A stretch of 7,160 bases of DNA from Saprospiraceae bacterium (lineage in GTDB: Bacteria > Bacteroidota > Bacteroidia > Chitinophagales > Saprospiraceae), in contig JACMLK010000202.1 in NCBI GenBank assembly GCA_014379665.1, positions 1-7,160 of the forward strand, written 5' to 3'. Below, one piece after another: positions 1 to 6,524 of the stretch. The notes beneath the pieces are model-generated. The model did not search any database, was not told where the DNA came from, and was given only the letters and a program-made list of their open reading frames with translations. Position 1 is the stretch's first letter. Each line of letters starts with the position of its first letter. The position numbers and the translations under genes were made by a program.

Positions 1-993
1 TACTTTATCATTTCCTTTAATAGAAGATACATGATGAATTTGAATACCGACATTACCTGCGGGATGTGGTCCGGCAAACCAATGCTTTTGAACATTTTTT
101 GCGTTTATAAATCCTGCAGCAGGCTTATGAGTACTTCTAGCATCTAATCCTAAATGAACATATCCTGAAGTAAGCCTGGACAACACATCCAGCCCTCTCT
201 GAAATGCTTCCTCATTTTGTCGAATGACCAAAGAATTATCAGGTGCTAAAGGTGCTGTATCAAAAGTACTTATAAAAATATTGACAGGTATGGTTTCCAA
301 AGATGGTATGACGTCAAATGGTCTTTCATTTATCAGGGACCAGGCACCACTTTCAGCCAGAAATTGGACAAGCGTGTTTCTGTCCGCTGTTTCTGGATCA
401 GGTGTATTAAACTTTTTAAATGAAATATTTTTATCAGCCAGAATTACGATTTCGGTGATAGCTCTCTTTTCCCCTCTTTTTACCTCTACAATTTCACCGC
501 TTACAGGAGAAACATAATTGATTCCGGGTCTTTTCTTATCAAAAAACAATACGTCTCCGGCTTTTACTTCATCACCAACTTCTACTTCCACCTTTGGTAT
601 CGGGGACATGCCTTTAAAGTCAGCCGGTCTGATAGCATAACGGGATACCATCACATGCGTTACCTTTTTGCTTGCTTCACCTTCCAACCTTATATTAAAT
701 CCTTTGACCAGCCTATGAAACGTGCCCTCGGTAATATATGATGGTTTTTTGGGTTTCAAAAAATCATTTAATCCGGGGAAAACTCCAAAATTATCTTTTT
801 CAGGGTTCAGTCCGTGTTTTGCCGCCTCAATTTTCATAAGATTGCTTGCAAGTCCTAACATCGCCCAAACAATAAGTATCGCAGAAACTGCAACTACACT
901 GTAAAACAAAAGATTACTTCCATTGCTTTGGCCCTGAGCCGTGGCAATTTCAGCTAAAAATATCAGACAAAAGGTGGATTTCAACTTTATCAT
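1..993 (-). CDS. nqrA: Na+-translocating NADH:quinone reductase subunit A (partial, C-terminus outside window)
   Basis: NqrA is the peripheral cytoplasmic-side subunit of the six-subunit Na+-NQR complex, which couples NADH oxidation and quinone reduction to Na+ export. I translated 331 codons from the ATG at 993; the frame is open to the window edge, so roughly the last third is missing. The NqrA core starts near residue 92 (LVKGFNIRLEGEAS, cf. the KKGLDLPIAG start of Vibrio NqrA). It continues with VEVGDEVKAGDVLF (138-150), SPVSGEIVEVKRGEKR (162-177), ESGAWSLINERPF (214-226), the block EEAFQRGLDVLS (261-272) and GPHPAGNVG (308-316). Ahead of it lie about 90 extra residues: a signal-like segment (1-20, ending TAQ), a hydrophobic helix (about 29-52) and a charged linker. 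Start 993 fits a promoter just upstream; the only other Met close by is M53. nqrB-F would be expected further left. Family assignment is firm; the role of the extension is unknown. Confidence 0.93.
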   Translation of the reverse strand, partial: MIKLKSTFCLIFLAEIATAQGQSNGSNLLFYSVVAVSAILIVWAMLGLASNLMKIEAAKHGLNPEKDNFGVFPGLNDFLKPKKPSYITEGTFHRLVKGFNIRLEGEASKKVTHVMVSRYAIRPADFKGMSPIPKVEVEVGDEVKAGDVLFFDKKRPGINYVSPVSGEIVEVKRGEKRAITEIVILADKNISFKKFNTPDPETADRNTLVQFLAESGAWSLINERPFDVIPSLETIPVNIFISTFDTAPLAPDNSLVIRQNEEAFQRGLDVLSRLTSGYVHLGLDARSTHKPAAGFINAKNVQKHWFAGPHPAGNVGIQIHHVSSIKGNDKV

Positions 994-1036
994 TGTGACT
1001 AAGAAATTGTTTAACAAAAAACATCAATAATCTTCG

Positions 1037-1070
1037 CAAATATATAAAGGTTTATACTTTGTCACACAAT
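1037..1070 (-). promoter_or_regulatory. Bacteroidota-type promoter for nqrA
   Basis: On the minus strand TATATTTG (1044-1037) is a perfect match to the Bacteroidota -7 consensus TAnnTTTG. ATTG (1070-1067) lies 22 bases upstream as a weak -33 element, at the long end of the usual spacing. Transcription would start near 1030, giving a leader of about 37 bases to the ATG at 993. No Shine-Dalgarno sequence is visible, as is usual in this phylum. This supports the long NqrA start. Confidence 0.5.
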
Positions 1071-1269
1071 TTGGGTTTCTCAAAATTATTATTTATATTA
1101 TTTAGAGCAATTCTTAATAAAAGGTCATATTTGTTATATAGGAACATAAGTTTTTTGACTCATTACATAATCTTTGATCCGGAATTTAAATGTAATTTCT
1201 ACCATTTTATGACACACCGCATCTTAATGACTTTACAGTGAGAACAATGAATAAAATCTAACGATTTGT

Positions 1270-1277
1270 TATCTTTG
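1270..1277 (+). promoter_or_regulatory. -7 promoter element for the Dabb gene
   Basis: TATCTTTG at 1270-1277 matches TAnnTTTG exactly. No convincing TTTG is found 17-23 bases upstream (the region reads CAATGAATAAAA), so the -33 half is weak. Transcription should start near 1283, about 20 bases before the ATG at 1305. A TTG at 1266 in the same frame lies inside or upstream of this element and so cannot be the start of the same transcript. Confidence 0.45.
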
Positions 1278-1304
1278 TCTGACTTAACATTTAATACAAA
1301 CTCT

Positions 1305-1715
1305 ATGAACAGACGATTATTTAATAGCCTCGGATTCACCTCTTTGCTGGCCCCTATGACCGGATTTAATATTTCTTTGGAATCAAAGGATCCAAAACAA
1401 ATGAAAGATATATTTATTCACCATGTATTTGTGTGGTTGAAAAACCCTGAAAGTGAATCAGATCTATCCCAATTAATAGAGGGACTACAAGGATTAACAA
1501 AAATCAAATCTATTAAATCTTATCATCTTGGGGTACCTGCTGCGACTAAAAGAGATGTGATTGATGCAACATATGCTGTTTCGTGGCTTACTATTTTTGC
1601 TAATTCAGCAGATGAACAGGCATATCAGATAGATCAGATCCATCTTGACTTCATTAAGAATTATAAACACCTTTGGTCAAAAATAGTGGTATATGACTCC
1701 ATAGACCATGAATGA
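1305..1715 (+). CDS. Dabb (stress-responsive A/B barrel) domain protein with Tat-like N-terminus
   Basis: A 136-residue protein. Residues about 37-132 fit the Dabb family (PF07876), small ferredoxin-like alpha/beta barrels that usually dimerise. The opening IHHVFVWLKN (38-47) has the characteristic HxVxxxLK pattern. It is followed by a helix with IEGLQGLTKIKSI, the strand YHLGVPAATKRDVIDATYAVSWLTIF (73-98), and a closing YQIDQIHLDFIKNYKHLWSKIVVYDSI segment. Family members include plant stress proteins and cyclases such as olivetolic acid cyclase, but most bacterial ones have no known substrate and I assign none. The N-terminus MNRRLFNSLGFTSLLAP has a twin-arginine and a short apolar stretch, suggesting Tat export; no AxA cleavage site is obvious. 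Start 1305 is chosen because the promoter lies just upstream; M33 (1401) would give a bare cytoplasmic domain. It is a single gene, convergent with the OmpA gene. Confidence 0.85.
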   Translation: MNRRLFNSLGFTSLLAPMTGFNISLESKDPKQMKDIFIHHVFVWLKNPESESDLSQLIEGLQGLTKIKSIKSYHLGVPAATKRDVIDATYAVSWLTIFANSADEQAYQIDQIHLDFIKNYKHLWSKIVVYDSIDHE

Positions 1716-1733
1716 TGATTTGATGTCATCATT
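1711..1733 (+). repeat. 8-bp perfect hairpin over the Dabb stop codon
   Basis: AATGATGA (1711-1718) and TCATCATT (1726-1733) are perfectly complementary with a 7-base loop. The left arm includes the TGA stop at 1713-1715. No T-run follows, so by itself it is not a classical terminator. It may protect the 3' end or act together with the stem at 1737-1769. Confidence 0.35.
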
Positions 1734-1736
1734 GCC

Positions 1737-1769
1737 AAAAACAAGGGTGATTTAGAAAACCTTATTTTT
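1737..1769. terminator. Bidirectional intrinsic terminator between convergent genes
   Basis: AAAAACAAGG (1737-1746) pairs with CCTTATTTTT (1760-1769). That is nine of ten positions with one C/A mismatch, around a 13-base loop. The A-tract and T-tract flank a short AAGG/CCTT core, so a T-run follows the stem on both strands, the usual form of a shared terminator. It fits the Dabb gene (ending 1715) and the OmpA gene, whose stop codon (1764-1762) lies inside the right arm. The GC core is only weak. Confidence 0.5.
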
Positions 1770-3777
1770 CAGTCTTAAGTCTTGATTTCTTAACTTCGAT
1801 GGTTTGAGGTCCTGCAATAATTTTGAATTCAGTTCTTCGGTTTAGTTGGTGCTCTTCCTCAGAACATTTCGCCCCATCTTTGCACTTGTTCAGGAGAACT
1901 TTTTCGCCATAACCTACAGTTTTTATTCTGTCAGTATTTATCCCTTCGCTTACCAGCCATCTCTTAGCAGATTCGGCTCTTCTTTGTGAAAGCTTTTGAT
2001 TATAAGGGGACAAACCTCTGCTATCTGTGTGTGATGACAACTCAATGACCATATCAGCATACTGTTCCATTAGCTCCTGAAGATATGTCAGATCCTTCTC
2101 GGCTGCCGGTAGTATTTTGTCATCATCAAGATCATAATAAATATTATTCAATCTGATTGGCTCATTTATAGCATAGGTTTCTACGTCGTTTTCTATTGGT
2201 TTTGGTTTAAGAATAACTGTCTTCTTTACCGTATAATCGTCAAATATTCCATTAGTATTGAAACTGATCGAGTCCGGATAGTACCCTTCACGGTTTATAT
2301 AAGCCTTATAAGTCTTGTCCGCATCAAGTAGGAATGAAAAATTATTTGCTGTAAAGTTTGTTTTGGAATCAACAGGAATTTTAGTACCGGACTCAAACAA
2401 CTCAACGGTAGCACCTTCCAAAGGTCCTTTCTCATTATTGACCAGGGTCTGCAGGTCAATCACCAGATCACGTATTTGTATGAGATATATATCATCACAA
2501 CATGTATCATTGCCACCTAATTTCTTTTTATCCTTATGTGTTCTGTTGGATACCAGGAAACCTGCATTTCCGCTATTATTGAATCTTAGAAATATATCAT
2601 CGTAAGATGTATTGTAATTATAACCCATGTTGGATGGTTCTTCCCATTTTGTACCATTCCAAACTGTATAAAAATTATCCATGCCTCCCATCCCAGGATG
2701 CCCCGCTGAACTGAAATACAGTGTACCTTCTTTAAAAAAAGGAGATTCTTCATTTTTCGGAGTGTTGACTACAGGTCCAAGATTTACAGGGATCCCATAC
2801 TCTTCTCCTTTAATAGAGGAATAATAAATATCATATCCCCCTAAACCTCCCGGCATATCAGATACAAAATATAATACCTTGCCACCAAAAAGTTCACCTT
2901 CGAACGGATGGCGTGATCTGAATTCATTATTAAGTGATTCGATAGGATAGGGAACGGTCCACAGATCTCCCACCCTTTTAGAAAGAAAAATCTCTGAACC
3001 TTGCAGGCCATTGTTCAAAGGTTTGGCTCTTGTAAAATACATGCGACTTCCATCCGCAGAGAAAGAGACACCTCCGGTATGAAAATCGACCCTGTTTATA
3101 GCTTCATCGAGGGCAGTGGCTTTGGAATAATCTCCTTGGGGTGACCTGGCTGAATTGTATAATTTTGCGTGGTATTCCCCTTCTTCACCATCAAGAGTAA
3201 TCGTTGATTTTGCGTTTAAACTCGAAAAATATAACGTACCGTCAGTATACAAGGCAGGTGATGATTCGGCAGAAGGTGAGTTGATATTCTCCCCCGCAAA
3301 ACTAATGGCTGCTTCTATATTTTCAGGATATTTCTCTAATCCGATTATTCCCCTTAAATCCAGTTTGGCTTCATTTCTTAATGAGTCGCTATCTGTGATG
3401 GATATGAATTCATTGAGCGCATCCAAAGCAAGTTTATACTTACCCTGATACTTCAAAGCACGGGCATAATCCAGTTTTACATCAGTAAATTCTTCTGTTT
3501 TATCACGTTTCAGTATCCTTTCATATCCCCTTTCTGCTTTTAGATAGTCACGTTTAAGCATATTCAAGTCAGCAATCGCAACCTGAAGATAAGGATCTTT
3601 GCTTTCTTTGTATGCTTTGTCAAACCATTCAATCGCATTTTCATAGTCAAAATTTGAAGCTGCCATTTCTGCAGTTTCGATCATGGATTCATAAGTGCTG
3701 GATGTAACCGGTTGGGCCGATACCATTAAATTTATACAAACTACACTACAAAATATATATATACACCGTAACATCAT
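1762..3777 (-). CDS. PorE-like periplasmic protein: TPR, PD40 propeller, CNA-B/CRD-like domain, OmpA_C
   Basis: 671 residues. A signal peptide (1-21, VSA/QP) precedes TPR-like helices (about 30-145: NFDYENAIEWFDKAY, LKAERGYERIL, GKYKLALDAL). PD40/WD40-like blades follow (about 165-435): SPALYTDGTLYFSS, VSFSADGSRMYFTR, LYFVSDMPGGLGGYDIYYS, SPFFKEGTLYFSSAGHPGMGGMDNFY. Next is a carboxypeptidase-regulatory/CNA-B-like beta domain (about 440-523) and an OmpA_C peptidoglycan-binding domain (about 540-655). The last has HTDSRG with D585, LSQRRA with R600, a Cys pair C632/C638 and the NRRTEF end. The order and length match PorE of Porphyromonas gingivalis, a type IX secretion component. The family role is anchoring an outer-membrane complex to peptidoglycan. 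Unlike PorE, described as a lipoprotein, no lipobox is visible; cleavage by signal peptidase I is predicted. It lies 59 bases after the PorP/SprF gene with no terminator between, so they are probably co-transcribed. Paralogues of this architecture are common in Bacteroidota, so a true PorE orthologue is not proven. Confidence 0.9.
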   Translation of the reverse strand: MMLRCIYIFCSVVCINLMVSAQPVTSSTYESMIETAEMAASNFDYENAIEWFDKAYKESKDPYLQVAIADLNMLKRDYLKAERGYERILKRDKTEEFTDVKLDYARALKYQGKYKLALDALNEFISITDSDSLRNEAKLDLRGIIGLEKYPENIEAAISFAGENINSPSAESSPALYTDGTLYFSSLNAKSTITLDGEEGEYHAKLYNSARSPQGDYSKATALDEAINRVDFHTGGVSFSADGSRMYFTRAKPLNNGLQGSEIFLSKRVGDLWTVPYPIESLNNEFRSRHPFEGELFGGKVLYFVSDMPGGLGGYDIYYSSIKGEEYGIPVNLGPVVNTPKNEESPFFKEGTLYFSSAGHPGMGGMDNFYTVWNGTKWEEPSNMGYNYNTSYDDIFLRFNNSGNAGFLVSNRTHKDKKKLGGNDTCCDDIYLIQIRDLVIDLQTLVNNEKGPLEGATVELFESGTKIPVDSKTNFTANNFSFLLDADKTYKAYINREGYYPDSISFNTNGIFDDYTVKKTVILKPKPIENDVETYAINEPIRLNNIYYDLDDDKILPAAEKDLTYLQELMEQYADMVIELSSHTDSRGLSPYNQKLSQRRAESAKRWLVSEGINTDRIKTVGYGEKVLLNKCKDGAKCSEEEHQLNRRTEFKIIAGPQTIEVKKSRLKTEK

Positions 3778-3836
3778 CGTTTTAGAAATTATTCAGTGAA
3801 AGCAATCTGTTTTGAATCGTTTTTTAAGTTACCAAA

Positions 3837-4949
3837 TCAAAGTCTTGGACAGAATATAACGGGTTTTACCTTAGGTTTCTTGTATATTTTACCCATATAG
3901 CTGGCACAAAGCTCAAATCCTCCTACACTATTTGAGCCAATAGTGGCTGTAGATATATCCATGTCAAATGCAAAACCAACTTTTATATCGCTGAATTCAG
4001 CCCCGGCATAAAAGATTAAGGCCCGCAGATTTCTAACACCTAATCCGGTACTCAGTTTAAGATCCTTTTCAGGGTCAAGGAGATAGGTGGCGTGCGTATT
4101 GACATTAAAAGCGTTAGCCGGTCCAAGAGTATAATAATAAAAACCGGGAATGATATTGACCCGTTTATTGATGGCCATGTCGTATGCTCCGTGAATATTA
4201 AGTCCCCTGTATTTATTTTCAGTAGAATCTTGTTGTTGATTAAAACTGACGACAGGTCGAAATAATCCCTCCATAGCAATCCCTAGTTTAAGGTCAGCAT
4301 TTTTTCTTTTCGAATTATATAGTAATCCCATAGTCCAGTCTTTATGTCCTGTACTTATTTTGTCATTAGGATCCTGGTTCTGACCTCCACCCTGACCTGA
4401 GCCATTTGCATTATGCTGAATAATCTCCTGATCTATATAGCCGGTTTGAGGATTTACCCGTGCATCTTTCTGTGTAAGTTGAAAATAATTGCGACTACCA
4501 CTTGAAAACTGAGCGCCAAGCGTCAGGATATTGGTCTGCTTTTTATCCAAAGACAAATGATAAGCTGCACCTACTTTTATGAAGGTCCAGCTTTGGAACC
4601 CACCGGGAGCAACAACAGATTCAGACGTATTATTATGGTCAAAAACCCCACCTGAACTTCCTATCAGATCTGCCTCCACTCCAAGGCCTACCCAGTCCTG
4701 TTTTCTTATTCCTCTGATGATAGGAGCATCGGCCGACAAAGTAAGTGTCTTGAAACCTCTGGTCGCAATAGCGGCCTGCTTATCAGAATAAATTCCACTT
4801 ATCCGGTACGATCCTGAAAAAGCACCCGCATTGGCCGGATTGACATTTAATGGTGTAAACTGATAATAAGAAAAATGAAGATCCTGCCCGGTCAGATGTA
4901 CTCCAACCACTAATAAAAATAAAAGTATTAAGTATAATTTACACCGCAT
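3837..4949 (-). CDS. PorP/SprF family type IX secretion system outer-membrane protein
   Basis: 370 residues from the ATG at 4949. A signal peptide MRCKLYLILLFLLVVGVHLTGQ (1-22) is followed by the family N-terminal signature HFSYYQFTPLNVNPANAGAFSGSYR (25-49), then alternating beta-strand segments typical of a 14-strand-class barrel. The protein ends in CPRL, resembling the CPRF-type ends I recall for this family. PorP/SprF proteins are outer-membrane barrels that associate with T9SS components or help deliver and anchor specific T9SS cargo such as SprB adhesin. A hydrophilic Gly/Asn/Gln-rich stretch (about 180-196) probably forms a long loop. An in-frame ATG at 4979 would add ten polar residues ahead of the signal peptide, but it lies at or upstream of the predicted transcription start, so 4949 is preferred. 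It is the first gene of a pair with the downstream OmpA protein. No cargo adhesin is in the window, so the specific partner is unknown. Confidence 0.88.
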   Translation of the reverse strand: MRCKLYLILLFLLVVGVHLTGQDLHFSYYQFTPLNVNPANAGAFSGSYRISGIYSDKQAAIATRGFKTLTLSADAPIIRGIRKQDWVGLGVEADLIGSSGGVFDHNNTSESVVAPGGFQSWTFIKVGAAYHLSLDKKQTNILTLGAQFSSGSRNYFQLTQKDARVNPQTGYIDQEIIQHNANGSGQGGGQNQDPNDKISTGHKDWTMGLLYNSKRKNADLKLGIAMEGLFRPVVSFNQQQDSTENKYRGLNIHGAYDMAINKRVNIIPGFYYYTLGPANAFNVNTHATYLLDPEKDLKLSTGLGVRNLRALIFYAGAEFSDIKVGFAFDMDISTATIGSNSVGGFELCASYMGKIYKKPKVKPVIFCPRL

Positions 4950-4979
4950 AAAACCGGAATTTTTATTTATTAAGACCAC

Positions 4980-5008
4980 GAAAGATAGTGCAATTTTTTA
5001 ATATCAAA
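4980..5008 (-). promoter_or_regulatory. Promoter of the PorP-OmpA pair
   Basis: Minus strand: TTTG (5008-5005), 17 bases, then TATCTTTC (4987-4980), seven of eight against TAnnTTTG. The spacing fits Bacteroidota promoters. The transcription start should fall near 4974, giving a leader of about 25 bases to the ATG at 4949 and excluding the ATG at 4979. This is the best two-part promoter match in the window. Confidence 0.6.
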
Positions 5009-5069
5009 TGAAAATCAAATTTTTTAACAGTATTTTTCGATATAAATGTCATGTTCATATACAATCCAT

Positions 5070-5099
5070 ATTGAATTGTGATGATTTAAGATAAAATTG
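5070..5099 (+). promoter_or_regulatory. Possible upstream promoter for the DUF2279 gene
   Basis: ATTG (5070-5073), 18 bases, then TAAAATTG (5092-5099), seven of eight to TAnnTTTG. If used, it would transcribe the ATG at 5161 with a leader of about 55 bases. It competes with the perfect -7 element at 5228 and is the weaker candidate. Confidence 0.25.
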
Positions 5100-5160
5100 C
5101 ATTTCTGAATTCCTGAAAATCCAAATGTAATTTTTTACTGCAAAATTATTCCTAGGTCAA

Positions 5161-6225
5161 ATGTCATTTTTATATCACATTATAAATGCCGAAATTAATA
5201 ATTATGTTCACTCCCTATATAAAATAATATCTTTGCGAAAAACTTTTATTTTGGTTTTCATCCGTGTGTTGGTTTGTATTTCATTTATTGCTTTTTCCCA
5301 TTTTAAAAGTAATGGACAATCTTTCTTTGTCCCATCAGATACACTGAATAAAACCAGGTTTAATACTGCGCTGGCTTTTTCAGCAGCTACATATGCTGGG
5401 TTTTCTATTGGTTTGTACAATATCTGGTATAAAAAATTTGATCAGGAGCCATTCCACCTTTTTAATGACTGGGGAGAATGGAATCACATGGACAAAGCAG
5501 GTCATGTGCACACAGCGTATCTTCAGGGAGTCTTGTGTTTTAAAGGAGCAAAGTGGACAGGACTTGACAAAAAGAAAAGTTTGCTCACAGGTGTGATATT
5601 CGGCACGCTGTTTCAGAGTACCATAGAAGCTATGGATGGATTTTCTTCCAAATGGGGTTTTTCTATTCCTGATATGGCTGCAAATCTTGCCGGAACAGGC
5701 ATTTTTGCATCGCAACAACATTTTTGGGATGACCAGCGTATTTCGATAAAAATTTCGTCCATACCGGTAAATCATCCAAAAACTACGATCATATCAGAAA
5801 ATGGACATGCAGTATCTTCTCCGGATGAACGGGCCCAAATGCTCTTTGGCACCAATTATTTTGAACGTTTCTTAAAAGACTACAACGCACAGACATACTG
5901 GGCTTCTGTCAATGTGCATGCTTTTCTTCATGAAGGGAATAGATGGCCTGAATGGTTGAATGTTGCCTTTGGTTATGGGGCAGAAAATATGTATGGTGGT
6001 TATAAAAACAAGTGGGAGGAAGACGGCGCTTTATTTTCACTTGGTGATACAAAATATCCCCGATATTATCAGTTTTATATAGGCATGGATATTGATCTTC
6101 CAAAATTACACCCCAAAAACCCTTTTTTAAAAACCATCTGTTCTGTGTTCAACATCTTCAAAATTCCATCACCAGCCCTCGAGATCAATACTCAGGGAGA
6201 AATAAAATTTCATCTGTTCAGGTAA
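5161..6225 (+). CDS. DUF2279 (YfiM-like) family envelope protein
   Basis: 354 residues if started at the ATG at 5161. The body fits DUF2279 (PF10043), a Bacteroidota/Proteobacteria envelope family of unknown function. Visible landmarks are FNDWGEWNHMDKAGHVHTAY (101-120), a helix with GVIFGTLFQSTIEAMDGFSSKWGFSIPDMAANLAGTG (144-180), QMLFGTNYFERFLKDYNAQTYW (226-247), WLNVAFGYGAENMYGG (265-280) and YPRYYQFYIGMDIDL (299-313). A hydrophobic export signal (about 28-46) ends near SNGQ (50-53). The start is uncertain: a perfect -7 element at 5228-5235 lies inside the first 25 codons. A TTG at 5233 would give MRKTFILVFIRVLVCISF, an ideal signal peptide, but it overlaps that element; a TTG at 5251 or GTG at 5266 are the next choices. 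No ATG occurs between 5164 and the mature domain. It stands alone, divergent from the PorP pair. The family call is good; the role is unknown. Confidence 0.82.
   Translation: MSFLYHIINAEINNYVHSLYKIISLRKTFILVFIRVLVCISFIAFSHFKSNGQSFFVPSDTLNKTRFNTALAFSAATYAGFSIGLYNIWYKKFDQEPFHLFNDWGEWNHMDKAGHVHTAYLQGVLCFKGAKWTGLDKKKSLLTGVIFGTLFQSTIEAMDGFSSKWGFSIPDMAANLAGTGIFASQQHFWDDQRISIKISSIPVNHPKTTIISENGHAVSSPDERAQMLFGTNYFERFLKDYNAQTYWASVNVHAFLHEGNRWPEWLNVAFGYGAENMYGGYKNKWEEDGALFSLGDTKYPRYYQFYIGMDIDLPKLHPKNPFLKTICSVFNIFKIPSPALEINTQGEIKFHLFR
5228..5235 (+). promoter_or_regulatory. -7 promoter element inside the DUF2279 reading frame
   Basis: TATCTTTG is an exact TAnnTTTG match and is followed by CG, as is common at promoters of this phylum. 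The -33 region, 17-21 bases upstream, shows only TTCA. It lies about 75 bases downstream of the ATG at 5161. If real, it requires translation from a non-ATG codon (TTG 5251 or GTG 5266). Confidence 0.4.
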
Positions 6226-6272
6226 ATGGATTACTGTATTTATTTCCGTGAGAAGGTAACCCACTTTTGTAA

Positions 6273-6300
6273 TTAGTTCACCCCGTGGAGTTGGGGCTAA
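6273..6300 (+). terminator. Possible terminator of the DUF2279 gene
   Basis: TTAG (6273-6276) and CCCC (6281-6284) pair with GGGG (6293-6296) and CTAA (6297-6300). There is a 4-base bulge (TTCA) and an 8-base loop. AATAATTTTC follows, only a weak T-tract. It lies 47 bases after the DUF2279 stop. The short stem and bulge make it a weak candidate; it could instead be a degenerate intergenic repeat. Confidence 0.3.
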
Positions 6301-6399
6301 GTAAAATAATTTTCTTCTGATGTTTGTATTTTGCCGTATTGGTTGAAATTCATTTACACTTTATTTCTTATTTATTAACACATTCATTTGATTTTCATT

Positions 6400-6407
6400 T
6401 ATTTTTG
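6400..6407 (+). promoter_or_regulatory. Possible -7 element for the lipoprotein gene
   Basis: TATTTTTG matches TAnnTTTG in a T-rich setting where chance matches are likely. The nearest TTTG (6387-6390) is only 9 bases upstream, too close for a -33 element. If used, the leader before the ATG at 6525 would be about 110 bases, unusually long for this window. Confidence 0.25.
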
Positions 6408-6422
6408 TGGCTTTCAGCAAAC

Positions 6423-6471
6423 CCTGCATATAGATCGTTGCATATCATCATATCTATGATAGGTGTGCAGG
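6423..6471 (+). promoter_or_regulatory. Candidate structured 5' leader of the lipoprotein gene
   Basis: CCTGCATA (6423-6430) pairs with TGTGCAGG (6464-6471) as an 8-bp stem with one G-U pair. It encloses a second stem, ATCATA (6447-6452) with TATGAT (6455-6460). The 2-base gap means the innermost pair must open. Together they make a nested hairpin in the presumed leader. No known riboswitch class was recognised, and no T-run follows. Confidence 0.3.
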
Positions 6472-6524
6472 CCATTATAAACCGGTGATTACTTTAAAAT
6501 TATTACTAAAACTTTTAAATACAT

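Larger units (their letters stand above)
994..1304. other. AT-rich divergent intergenic region
   Basis: About 310 bases lie between the divergent nqrA and Dabb-protein genes. They hold the nqrA promoter at the left end and the Dabb-gene promoter at the right end. The middle (about 1075-1230) is very AT-rich with TTATTTATATTATTT-like runs. A 60-codon open frame at 1059-1241 has a low-complexity product with no recognisable domain, so I do not call it a gene. No tRNA, hairpin array or repeat was seen. Confidence 0.6.
6226..6524. other. Intergenic region between the DUF2279 and lipoprotein genes
   Basis: About 300 bases without a supported gene. They contain an imperfect GC-rich hairpin near 6273-6300, a T-rich stretch (6340-6407) ending in a -7-like element at 6400-6407, and a possible structured leader at 6423-6471. 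No RNA gene was recognised. Confidence 0.55.

Noticed and set aside
224..904. Plus-strand open frames (224-517 and 722-904) opposite nqrA
   Set aside because: They lie antisense to a clearly conserved NqrA frame and show no family features.
1059..1241. 60-codon open frame in the nqrA-Dabb intergenic region
   Set aside because: Aromatic-rich, low-complexity product from AT-rich DNA, no domain and no promoter placed for it.
2315..3448. Plus-strand open frames (2315-2605, 3155-3448) opposite the OmpA gene
   Set aside because: Antisense shadows of the TPR/PD40/OmpA frame; no domains or signals.
3715..3777. Lipobox in the OmpA protein N-terminus (Cys at 5, 10 and 14)
   Set aside because: The cysteines sit at the start or middle of the hydrophobic core, not at a cleavage site; VSA/QP fits signal peptidase I better.
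4052..4791. Open frames 4052-4279 (minus) and 4579-4791 (plus) within the PorP gene
   Set aside because: Overlap the well-supported PorP/SprF frame in other frames and have no recognisable content.
4947..4979. ATG at 4979 as the PorP start
   Set aside because: It lies at or ahead of the predicted transcription start and would put ten polar residues before a complete signal peptide.
5208..6103. Several frames overlapping the DUF2279 gene, the longest 131 codons on the minus strand at 5380-5775
   Set aside because: The DUF2279 frame carries conserved family motifs across the region; the overlapping products are Cys/His-rich by chance and match nothing I recognise.
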